DNA of 15,117 nt from CAVBBU01 sp963593765 (GTDB lineage Bacteria; Bacillota; Clostridia; Lachnospirales; Lachnospiraceae), in contig CAVBBU010000046.1 in assembly GCA_963593765.1 (NCBI GenBank), forward strand, positions 1 through 15,117, in the 5' to 3' direction. How positions within the stretch are numbered: position 1 is the first letter of the stretch; each line of letters starts with the position of its first letter. Below are positions 1 to 9,855 of the stretch, in pieces. The notes under the pieces were generated by a model that had not been told where the DNA came from, made no database searches, and saw only the letters and a list, made by a program, of their open reading frames with translations. The position numbers and the translations under genes are program-made.

Positions 1-3000
1 TACAGATTAGTGTAGTCCTAGCCGTTGTTTAAAGGATATATTACATTACCTATATATACTTGTCTATTAGATGGGTCTAGTGTAACCATACCCTCTATAG
101 AGTTATACTTCTCATTGAGCTTTTTATTATCATCCTTTATATAAAGCACCTGCCTGAGAAGATCGTCTATAGAGTAACCCTAATACATAGTCTAACCTTG
201 GTTAATCCTGTACCAAAGCAAGTCTGCTATCTTGTTAGCCTACCCGCCAACTCCAGCTGTGAATCTAGGCTGCATCAAAGGAATACCAATACATCTACTT
301 TGTACAGTTTTTTCAACTTCACCTGTATCATAGAAGTATACAAGGTTTCCAGACTGCGTAATAGAAGTATGCTTAACATATTCCATATCAAAACCATTGA
401 TAGGATTATTAAGCTCTGGGCCACCATAAGCAATCTTTGTTTCCTCGCCAGTATTTACATTAATAGTTGTCTTAAGGAATCCTATACGATTATTCTTATC
501 ACAAGTAATATTATACAGATCGTGCTGATTAAGAGTACTGGCAAATACAAACTTAGTAACAGGTTGTAAAGCTTTACCGTTCTTAATAGAACCTTTAGAC
601 CTACTTAATGTAAGACTAATGTGATAGCCTGGATGAGCCTGCATAAACTGCATCATGTATTTAACTTTCTGCACAAATACGGCGTCTGCAGCTTTCTTTC
701 TAGCAAAGTACTTAGGATCTATACCTCTAGGGCCTTGGTCGTTACCCTAATTAAATGTAAGGTATATAGTCTTACCTTTAGAGTCTACAAGTTTAAGCTG
801 TACATCGTCGCCTCTCATTACGAGTTCTGCTGAGCCTACTTTTCCATTCTCGCCTGGGTAGATAAGATTTGGATCTAAGGCTATAGAGAAGTAATGAGGA
901 TCAATCATAGATACAAAAGCAGGGAAGTGTTTAGTAGTATCGCTATACAATTCTCTCCATTGATCATCGATATTATTTATACTCTACGCGCTATTAGGAT
1001 CAAATGTTTCAGTCTCATTAGGATCTACAGGGAACCTTTGATTAAACTGCTATATAAACGTCTAAGCTTCGTATGCTACATCTTGTAAGGCTGCATCAAG
1101 AGTATTATTCTAAGACTTAATCTACTGAGCTTGATCTGCGATAAACTTCAAATTGCTATTAAATATACCAGACCAGAATCTTTGTAAGTCCCTATTGCCA
1201 ACAAGACTATTCGTAAACTCATCGTCAAATGTATTGAGGTACGACTTAATCTTGTTGAAGTACGTCATACTAGCGTTACCTAAATTTGAAGCAAACTAAG
1301 TAGACCACCACTGCGTAGCCTTCTATGCAGCGTCGCCATAAATAAGGCTGTTAGAAACCAATTTATTTACCGCTGCAGCGATTAATTTCTGCTCAGCTAA
1401 TACTCTATTAGGATCAAACTATTCAGAACCGTAGAACTAATCTATTGCGGTCTGAGCGTCATATATAGCGTATATAAGCTCATTAATCTTAGCTCTTTCA
1501 TCTGCTGTAGTAACCTTAAGATCTGTCATCTAACTAAGCAATGTATCAAGCTTCTTACAAGTATTGTATACCTAAGCTAAGCCAGCTTCGTAGTCAAAAT
1601 CCATTACATCATGGTTGAAATAATCCTCAGGATACTCCTCTTTAGATGTATCTGTGTATTCAGTACGCGTTTTAAGCTATTCTAGGCGATCTGAGGCACT
1701 TTCTTTCTGCGCCTGTATATCTTCTAAGGCAGCATGAAGATCTCTTATCTGAAGCAATAATTCAGCCTTATTTGAACCTTCTTTGAAGATGTTATACTCT
1801 TGCCTTTCTACCTATTCTCCAGTTTCGTCTGCTAGCTACTCTAATACAGAATTTAATTCTTCTACTTGTTCGTTTACTTTGTCTTGCAAAGGCTTTACGA
1901 TCTCATCGGATATCTCTTGATTAGACTTATTATAATAAGGTGTTACAGGTTTACTGAAGTCTATCATATCAATTGAGAATATTCTATCACACCCTATTCT
2001 ATTAAATTTTCTATCTATTATAAATGGAAATACATAGTTACCTTCTATATTTGAGCCAAATAAATCGTATAATGCAGTATTAAGGTTACGCATTGATTCT
2101 TGCTATTTCTACAACATAGTCTAAGTTGAATGATATGCAAGGGCGCCATTCTTCATCTTTTGCTCCATGTTGTTTGCATAAGAACTCCTAACGTCGATAA
2201 GTATAATCTAACCATCATTATTTACTAATACAACATCTGCTAAACCTTGAACTCCGTTTCCGTTTTCATCAAACCCATATATAGGAATATTGGTGTCAAG
2301 AACTTTATATTGCCCGCCATTTATCATTCTATCCTTAAGATTATTTATACGCGCTATCGTATCTTCCAACCCATCCATACCTTCAAATGCAGACATCGCG
2401 TTTTCTGAATTTCCTAAAAGGATCTGCTGTACGGCAATTCGTATTTGATCAGAATCATTTAGTGATTGAGATATAAATCTAGACTAATCTATAGATGACA
2501 AATAATACGATAATCCAACTAATAGTTCTTGTGTATTATCCTATTTAAATATTTCATTTACAATATTTGTGTAATTTATTCCTCCGAATAAATCTTGATT
2601 TTCATTTAGGTATGTAATAACACTATCCTTATTATTAGATATTACATGTTTCGATATTTCTGAATATGCAGATTCCTCTTTAAGTCTTTGAATTTCGTTT
2701 GGGTTTACAAAAACGTTTAATTTACCATATTCATCATATGCGATAGATGCATGAAAACTATGTACAAGGGTTCTATCTTGTTGCTGTTTTAAAGCTTTCC
2801 TATAGCCATCAAACATTATATCTTGAGAAGCGTGAGTAGCTACCTATGCACCAAAAGATTGTACATCCATAGGCCTATTCATATTTTCCTTCTCAGACTT
2901 AGTGGATGTAAGATAATGGCGAATGTACATAGCTTTAGCTATAGCCATAAGTCTAGGACCACTTTGTTCGCCTTCTTGTTCCATAATGTCTTTAATGTCA

Positions 3001-6000
3001 TTATAGAACTACTCGAACTTATAAAATCCTACCTTGGCATTCTCTATAAGTCCATCAAAAGATTGCATAGCAAGTTCATCGAAACCAAGTAAGAATGAGG
3101 CTCTAGCATTACCTCTGCGCTTCTTACGTCTATTTCTGTACTTCTCTCTAGTGGTAGCCTTTCTTCTCTAATATTCTTCTTTGTTTTTATTCAAAGACTC
3201 TTCCACACTAGGATTTTCTTCATTAACTTTATTAGCAGCATTATATGCATCTTTAATCTACTTAAAGTCTTCATTACCTTGCTTCTCTTGCTCTTTAAAA
3301 GCGTCTTCATTAAGCTGTGTTACAGCGTCTCCAGAAGCTATATCAGCAAGCATCCATTCAAGCGCAGAGTTATTATCCTGGGCTTCAGATATCTTTTTGA
3401 CACGTTTGCTTATATATGAGTCTTTAGGGTCTCTAGACTTAGCTCTTTCGTGATTCTCTTCTTCTTTATATTTGTCGCCAAGAGTTAATCTTAAAGTCTA
3501 CTGCTTTCTTCTATATCTAGCCTCTTCTGGATTATATTCGTACTTACCTTTATCTTCTATGACTCCATCTGTCATAGCAGTAAGCTATCTCTAAATAAGC
3601 TATTCGTTAGCATTGTAGATAGCTTGATATTTTTCTTCGTCTACAATCTACTTATCTCCATAACCTACAGCGTCTGTAGCGTCTTGCACGTAAAGTAAAG
3701 CTTCGGCATCATTGGATTCCGCTTTAAATGATTCGTCAAAGCTAGCTAGCTATTTCTTTATTTCAGCTATTTGAGAATCTATATTCTGAGCCAAGAATTT
3801 AGCATCTGGTCTACTAGTTCTAATCCCAAACTTTTCGCTTGTAAATTTAAACCAGTCGTCCATAGTGTTCATCTAAGACTTTAGGTCAAGTAATGCGTGT
3901 AATCTATTTACGGTTCTACTAAATGTAAATATATTATCACGTCTTCTCTATTTAATATTCTATTGATATTCTTTAGCGAAGTCTTTATATTTCTCTTCAG
4001 CCTCAGCTCTGTAAGATGCTACAACATCTTCAGGATCGCCTTCTTTAGTCTTAGATTTTACGTAGTCGTCAATAGCTTTTTGTTTCTACTCAGAAGCATC
4101 TATAGAATCTCCAAACATCTGTCTGGCAGAAACCTATCCTTCCATATCTTCTGCTTGACGTTTATACTATTCTTTAGAGTATAGCTAATCAAGAGACGTT
4201 TGTCTTTCAAGCCTTTCTCTTTGATTCTCATATCTCTGCTGCATTAAGTTAGCTCTATCGGCTATAGCAATGTTGTACTCGTGAGTACCCTTAAATATGC
4301 CTTGAGCTTCAAGTTGCTTTCTTAATACTTTGTCGTTAACAAGTCTGTAGATAAGGTTAAGATTTTCTTTCTTGCGATCCCAGAATTGATCATCAGCAAG
4401 CCTTTCGCTGCGCTCAGCTCTACGGCGATCTCTTTCCTACATATCGTTAAGAGTAGTCATAGCTTGGCTATAATTACCTTTAGCTACAGCGTCTACAAGA
4501 ACCTAATTATTAGCTCTACTCTTATTATCTGCTTCTCTATTAGCTATAGTGCTACCAAGAATTGCAGCATTGGTATCAATCTAACCCTTCATGTCCTTGT
4601 ATGAAAAGTATAGATTAGATGCCATTACAGGGTGCATACCACCCATAAAGAAGCCTCCCTTCCAGTTATCTATAGCTTCGCCATCATCATATAACTCAGA
4701 GTTGCCATAACCTCCTGCCGCAGCATAGAATTTAGCTATCTAACCGCCAAGCTTAAAGTCGTCCCAGATTAAGTCTGCCAGATTACCAGAATCATAACCA
4801 TAGGCCTTAGCGAAATCTTTCTTACTATTTATATACTGAGCTAACTCTTCGTTACCTTCAGAGAAGTGATCTACTAATCCAGCTTTTACATTATTATATC
4901 CATACTTTCCAAGATATCTAGCAACGTCTGCAGCTACTGGATTCTAAGCAATCTTCTTAAGTATTTCTCTCTTAATCTTTTTTGCTCCAAATATAGAACC
5001 TAATGCTTCGAACTTATTCATAGCAGCTTCAGAGAACGCAGATAATCCAGCTTTCATTTTATCTGGAGCAGCTTGCCATATAGCGTCAGTAACAGCTTTG
5101 GTTGTACCACCTACAGCACCACCAGCTACTCTACCAACACCTCTACCAAGTATACCACCACCAAGCATATCTGATGCAGCTTGGCCAAACTCGGCGCCTT
5201 TATCAATAGCATTTCCAGCAAATGTATTTTGATACCCTTTTACGTCTGATGCGAAAGTCTTAGCAGACTCACCTATCTTTGATACGACTCTACCAGCTGC
5301 TGTATTAGCAAGCTTTCTAGTTATAGTAGAACCTCCCATCTTGCTAGCTACATGGCCTAAGAATTTTCCTGCTTGTCCTGCAATATTTATACTAGATATA
5401 GCATACTGTATACCAGTATCACCCATAGTACGAATATTGTCAGCCATAAACTGCTGTTTAAGTCCCTTAGTAGAACCAACTTTAGCTTTATTAAGTCGTA
5501 TATCATTACTAGTAATTGCACCAGTTCCGAACATTTGCAAGACATTATTCAAACCGTTGGTGTTGCTAATATCATACATTTCTTTAGCTTCTTTCTCAGA
5601 TAAACCGCTACTTACAGCCTTCTTTATAGCCTGTTGCTGCAAGGCTTTAACTGAAGGCATTTTAGATAGATCCTTACCTTTAAACTACAGTTGTAGGTTA
5701 GCTTCGATATTATCGCCCCACTTTGTAGCGATTTCCTGATAGTTTTCTCCTACTCCAGACTGGTAGTTAAACGGCACGGCTAGCGTATTTAATACATTGT
5801 AGGCGGCTTGCCCAACTCCCGGACCTCCCATTGCCGTACCAGCTACACCAGCACCCATAGCAGCAGCTCCGAGTAATGAGCCGACTACTCCATATCCAGA
5901 TGATACAGAATAACCAAACTGTGCAGATTGACCCCAAATAAAGTAATCTGGATCATTCCAATCTAAAGAGGCTCCAAGATCTCCAAGTTTTCTAGCGGTA

Positions 6001-7088
6001 TCGTTTACATTCCACACATTGTTCCAGAATTGTTTTCTGTACATTTTGTTTGGAACTAGACCTCCCCAAGAGCCTTTACCATACAAGCTTTCTTCTTCGG
6101 ACTTTATGTCGTCATCTTGTTCTTTCTTGTACTTATTTACTTCTTTAATTTTCTAACCGAGAGTTTTATTGTAATCAAAGTCAGATACTGTACCTAACTA
6201 TTTTTGTAAAGCCTTTCTCTCATTTGCAAGCTATCTTGATCCAGTTTCGTCTACAAGCGTAAGAGGAGCTCCACTTAATCTAGTATCGCGCTCTATAAAC
6301 TTCTTTTCATAAGCTCTAGCCATCTCAGCTATATCTTTCTCAGTATAACCGTTCTTTTGGTAGTTTTTATATTTATCAGTTATGGTTTTATATAGCTAAT
6401 TGTAGTCTACGGATCCGTCTACAAAATCCTAGTCTTCGTAAGCTCTAAGAGTCTTAATTTCTTGTACATATTGGTACGCGTCAGCTAATTCTTTATTTGT
6501 ATTAGCCATTGCTATTCTACCCTAAGATTCCGTAATACCTCCTTCACTTGACTTATTAGCCATATTACCAATAATATCGCCAGCCTTAGCTAAAAGCTTT
6601 AATGTATTGCCAACTAATGGATGAACAGCAGTTATGCCAGCATACTTTTTATCATAGTCTGTATCATACTCGCCCTTAAGCTTATTAAATTCCTAATAGT
6701 TCTAACGTCGTTGTTCTTGAGCTTCTTTTAACTTTTCGTCAGAATCTGGGTCATCTGGATCTATGCCGTTAAGCCTTTTCTCTGTATCGATAGCATATGG
6801 ATTATTCTGCTATTTAAACAGCTAATTAATTTTACTATCAAAGTCATAATTAGCTACAGCATCTTCTTCCCTCCTTCTAAATGTAGCAGAAGGTTTATAC
6901 CAGTTACCCTAAGGTAGTACTTCGCTAGTTATTCTAGCAGGTCTGCTTATGTAATTATTCACCTTTCTAGGAGTCTTTACCTATCTCTATTGAGCAATAT
7001 TATCTAGAGACTTCCTAAAAGCAGACTAGACTCTAGTATACGGAGTACTAGAGTCTGGTCTTAAAATATATTGTAAATTATTTGCCAT
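1..7088 (-). CDS. Giant crAss-like virion protein, partial (C-terminus outside window), multi-domain
   Basis: Starts at ATG 7088-7086, 2 nt after the previous stop, and stays open to the window edge for 2362 codons when TAG is sense. I count 62 in-frame TAGs and no TAA or TGA. From the N-terminus: charged region with Arg and Pro (1-330); a W/N/D-rich segment and a hydrophobic Gly/Ala run (398-426); a second Gly/Ala-rich stretch with GGGILGRGVGRVAGGAVGG (about 640-665); GGFFMGGMHPVMA (about 811-823); long charged helices likely to form coiled coils (830-1300); a basic patch (1308-1329); a segment AKVGFYKFEQFYNDI (about 1351-1366); a candidate PD-(D/E)XK-like core (about 1597-1684); more helices (1690-2040); and a mixed beta-rich globular part (2047 onward). 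Giant ORFs in this position in crAss-like phages are virion proteins that include or neighbour the virion RNA polymerase. I see no DxDxD polymerase signature here, so polymerase identity is unsupported for the visible part. Packaging in the virion is inferred. Confidence 0.8.
2040..2300 (-). other. Candidate PD-(D/E)XK nuclease-like core within the giant protein
   Basis: Sequence GLADVVLVNNDGQIILIDVR (2187-2246) has the order Asp, hydrophobic strand, turn, hydrophobic strand, Asp-x-Arg, with Asp 1618 and Asp 1632 about 14 residues apart (numbered from the ATG at 7088). This is the spacing of PD-(D/E)XK enzymes such as the Cas4/RecB group, with Arg in place of the usual Lys. A helix with a tyrosine (KMKNGALAYHSTQTML) follows, like the QxxxY helix of that group, then a strand NYVFPFIIDRKF. 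The acidic residue of the first helix is not assigned. The fold is a hypothesis. Confidence 0.35.
3102..3167 (-). other. Polybasic patch in the giant protein
   Basis: Thirteen of 22 residues (about 1308-1329 from the ATG) are Arg or Lys, including RNRRKKRRGNAR, right after a long acidic/charged helical region. This is suited to nucleic-acid contact or packing against DNA in the capsid. Confidence 0.7.
5811..5897 (-). other. Gly/Ala-rich hydrophobic segment of the giant protein
   Basis: Residues about 398-426 of the giant protein form a run with core GVVGSLLGAAAMGAGVAG, long enough to span a membrane. It follows an aromatic-rich stretch with several Trp and Tyr residues. It could serve membrane passage of ejected protein, or simply pack helices. 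Confidence 0.5.
7028..7056 (-). promoter_or_regulatory. Perfect 11-bp inverted repeat inside 5' end of giant gene
   Basis: Arms agactctagta (7028-7038) and tactagagtct (7046-7056) are exact reverse complements around a 7-nt loop. In the mRNA this gives an 11-bp hairpin starting about 32 nt after the A of the giant gene's ATG, directly downstream of a cluster of three smaller genes. No U-run follows, so it is not a classical intrinsic terminator. A role in ribosome pacing, mRNA processing or protection is possible but unproven, and it lies in coding sequence. Confidence 0.45.
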
Positions 7089-7090
7089 AA

Positions 7091-8557
7091 TTAATTAGCT
7101 TTATTTGGTGCTTTACCTATATATCCAGGTCTAACTTCGACCCAAATCTTTTTGCCTACTGTCCCAGCATGCTTATTATCATTAACTGATGTAACCTTAG
7201 CCATTATGTAGTACTTATCTACTTTATCATTATACGTAACTCCACCTATAACTTGGGCTTTTATCTTTCTACCAGGAGTTTTATATAATCCTGTATTTAC
7301 GCCTTTAGATCTACCTTCGTTAATCTATTTAAATCCGCCTTGTTTAACTATGTAATTTCCGTCAGTTATGGTTATAGCTTGCGTTTTTACAGATACCGAT
7401 GTTCCTCCATCTTTAGTAGAACCTTTAGTAGCGCTAGCTTCCTCCCAAGATCCAGATGGATCAGCTAATGTTACACCATTGTCTCTTAGGTTATCAATAT
7501 TTGTAGATACTGGCTATCTAGGATTTCGTTTTGCTACATAAAATATTGTTTCGTAATCTTGCCCACTGCCACTTCTACTAGATCTAGATTGTAAACCTAA
7601 TGACTATCTAGTTATTTCATCCTGTCTATCGGCATCAAGTTTGGCAATATAGTTAGACAAATCTCTAGCAGATTTCTTTTGGTCAAGTTCATCGGCAAGT
7701 TTGTTAGCATAATTAGCGTAAGCATACTTATTTGCGTCCATAGCTTGTACACCAGCTTTAGTTCCCCACCCAGAGGCTATTCTTCCAGCAAATGCTTTAT
7801 CAACATCTGCGTCTGTAGGATCCAATCCTTGAGCTATCATCTGAGACTTAATTCTTTGTAATTCAAATTGTCCTTGAGGAGTAGCCTTAAGAGCTTGTGT
7901 AGCCTTATCTGCAGCTGTATTAATCTAAGAGTTAGATATACCCATATAATCGTTCTTAGGGTCATATTGATACCCTAGGGCTTCTACATCAGCCTTAGAT
8001 AACAATCCTGCTTTAATAGCATCGCCATAAGGTTTAGTAAACTCATCTATATTCTCATACTTAGCTGGGCTTATGGTATTCCATCTAGTATCTCCATACG
8101 GATCAAATTCATCCATAGGTTTAAGACCTTGCTGGTTCAGCATCCAATTAGCATAGTCTTTATCATACCTGCCTTCAGCCATAAGAGACGCTGCAGCCTT
8201 GTTGTAAAGCTTCATATTTTCAGCATCGCTCTTCCAGTTAGCTATCTAAGCATAAGGCGTTTCTCTAATAACCTTTTGTATGTAAGCTCTACCTTCTTGA
8301 GATCTAACTGGGTCTATTCCATTAGCATACAGGTAATTAATAGCGTCGTTTACTCTACCTTTAGTAGCATCGTAGTATGCTTTATTAAGACTAGTACTAG
8401 GGCTATATAAATCTCCAAACTCTTTAGCAAAATCCTTTTGTTCCTATAAAGCCTAATTGTACTATTCTCTCGCAGCACTGATGTACTACGACATCATATT
8501 GCTATCCAGTAGATCTATAATAGGGACTGCTACTGGTTCATCATACATTCCTATCAT
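7091..8557 (-). CDS. Putative crAss-like virion protein (cargo-type), helical with beta-rich C-terminal domain
   Basis: A 488-residue product. The ATG at 8557-8555 overlaps the previous TGA as ATGA, with an A-rich upstream region, and the gene ends at TAA 7091-7093. Nine TAGs are in frame (8486, 8462, 8453, 8444, 8246, 7925, 7604, 7514, 7325). The start MIGMYDEPVAVPIIDLL, followed by a long helix and then FGDLYSPSTSLNKAY, resembles the opening of virion proteins in crAss-like genomes. Residues 1 to about 320 are predicted helical with repeated Ala/Lys/Gln pattern. A Ser/Gly-rich linker (LQSRSSRSGSGQ, 7559-7594) follows. The last 150 residues are rich in Val, Thr, Gly and Lys (for example KIKAQVIGGVTY and KKIWVEVRPGYIG) and look like a small beta domain. 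Four TAGs in fifteen codons near the N-terminus are notable. No enzymatic motif is seen. The giant gene starts 2 nt after its stop. Function is inferred from context only. Confidence 0.75.
8554..8557 (-). promoter_or_regulatory. ATGA stop-start overlap (Q-rich protein / 488-residue protein)
   Basis: The same ATGA arrangement couples these two genes. The region upstream of the ATG on the coding strand is very A-rich (AAAAATAAAAGAAA) without a Shine-Dalgarno sequence, a pattern typical of Bacteroidetes translation starts. Confidence 0.75.
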
Positions 8558-9855
8558 TTTCTTTTATTTTTGCCTTTATTAAACATCAATCTTTTATTTG
8601 TGCTAAATACGTTATCACCTAAGTTTTTGTAGTAATACGGAGAAAGCATATCATATTTTAACGTTGGCGATACAAATGAAGCTGTTGATTGATATGAAAC
8701 TGTTGGTTTAGATGAGGTTGTTGATTGAGATGAGGTTGTTGATTGAGATGAATCTGCTGGTTTAGATCTGTTAAACATTGCTTCTGTAGCCAACTTTCTA
8801 TTATTAACATCCTATTGATATAAACTAAGAGTATCTTCATACTGTTTGTTCTTAATTCTATCAGCCCAATATTTTTGACCTCTTGCAGCTAATGATGAAA
8901 GACGGGTCTCTATTCCTTTGGTTTTTGCTCCTTGAGCTTTACTGTAAGCTTCCCACGCATACTGATTAGCCTATTGTCTTCTAGCAGCATCTTGGTTTCC
9001 TTCTGATAATGCAGCTGTAGCCCAATCTTGTCTATATTTGTTATTTTGTAACTACACATTATTTAAGATATCTGCTACATTTCTAGCATTACCTAAAGCT
9101 AAAGCTATTCGTGCATTCTGCCTTTGTCCTCCAGTATATCCGCCATTTTGCTATATTCTATAATAAGCAGTTCTGTCAGCATTATTAATAGCTTGTAGCT
9201 AATTGTACGGATCTATCCTAAGTCTGTTTAGGGCAGATAGTGCTGATGGGGCATATCTATTTGCTGCGTATATATTTGGCATTATAGGATTCTCTTTAAG
9301 CCATCTGCTTAACATTAACAAATCTGCCGCAGCAGCTGTTGCATGACCAGCGTTTAACCATGATGTAGGAACTTGCCCAGGCTTGCCTTCATTAAATCTA
9401 TCTTTCCCGCAATTATGTCTAATATAATTGTTATAATCTTCGACCTAATGCTACATTTGCTATCTATCAGTAATATTTTTCATCATATCTAAAATAGGTG
9501 TTTTGGCTTGTTGCAGTTGCGTAGTTTGTAGCTATTTAGTTTGCTTTGATAAAGAGTCAAGCTTATTTTCTTTTATTCGCTTTTCAATATTATTATACAT
9601 TTGCAATTTTGCAGTTAATGGAGCTACTTGGTCTGAAAATTTAATACCGTTACTCCAATCTACATCATTGCCTGCTATGACGTTATCATCGTTCCGTTCT
9701 ACGGAACTAGGCTGATTGTCGACTCCTCTTTTCCCCTTAGTAACCAAAGTACCAGTACCATTTGTGTAGTCTATAATACTTTCGCCTTTGCCTACTAAAC
9801 TATTTACTGGACCCTATGTATATCCATTAGGTGTCCATACTTTCTATGTTCTCAT
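8554..9855 (-). CDS. crAss-like virion cargo-type protein, Q/A/N-rich, with S/T-rich repeat tail
   Basis: A 433-residue product. The ATG at 9855-9853 overlaps the previous TGA as ATGA, and the gene ends at TGA 8554-8556. Eleven TAGs are in frame (9844, 9814, 9532, 9460, 9451, 9445, 9199, 9151, 9052, 8971, 8812), the first as codon 4. The N-terminal region has a distinctive block, GTGTLVTKGKRGVDNQ followed by DDNVIAGNDVDW, of a kind I recall from virion proteins of crAss-like Bacteroides phages. The middle is helical and rich in Ala, Gln and Asn, with NGGYTGGQRQNAR (9100-9150). The C-terminal part carries an S/T/Q-rich linker made of five 18-bp repeats (8675-8764) and a basic end (NKGKNKRK). 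It also contains an RFNEG motif (9385-9399) shared with the upstream gene. Role as an internal or ejected protein is inferred from gene order and family resemblance; no enzymatic motif is visible. Confidence 0.75.
8675..8764 (-). repeat. Five tandem 18-bp repeats encoding S/T/Q-rich linker
   Basis: Five consecutive 18-bp units begin at 8675, 8693, 8711, 8729 and 8747. Units 3 and 4 are identical (gatgaggttgttgattga on the plus strand); the others are diverged copies. The period is a multiple of three and encodes a repeating Ser-Gln-Ser-Thr-Thr-Ser type hexapeptide in the C-terminal part of the 8554-9855 gene. It is probably a flexible linker that changes length by slippage. Confidence 0.9.
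9852..9855 (-). promoter_or_regulatory. ATGA stop-start overlap (zipper protein / Q-rich protein)
   Basis: The plus-strand tcat reads ATGA on the coding strand: the TGA of the upstream gene and ATG of the next share bases. This decides both the start of the 433-residue gene and the view that TAG 9885 is not the real end of the upstream gene. Confidence 0.7.

Noticed and set aside
198..569. Plus-strand ORFs, here and elsewhere (for example 5341-5739 and 13788-14048)
   Set aside because: They lie opposite long continuous minus-strand genes, have no family resemblance and no start context; composition is that of an antisense shadow.
1587..1604. MDFDYEAG as a possible polymerase DxDxD motif in the giant ORF
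   Set aside because: Only two of the three Asp positions are present and the surrounding sequence is helical, with none of the expected barrel strands.
3741..3750. Palindrome gctagctagc
   Set aside because: Short simple repeat inside coding sequence with no partner sites seen.
8658..8840. 60-residue minus-strand ORF rich in HLNQQP repeats
   Set aside because: It is the alternate frame of the 18-bp tandem repeat inside the 433-residue gene.
9691..9707. 7-bp hairpin gttccgt/acggaac with 3-nt loop
   Set aside because: Short, inside a protein segment that looks conserved, with no U-run or gene boundary nearby; likely chance.
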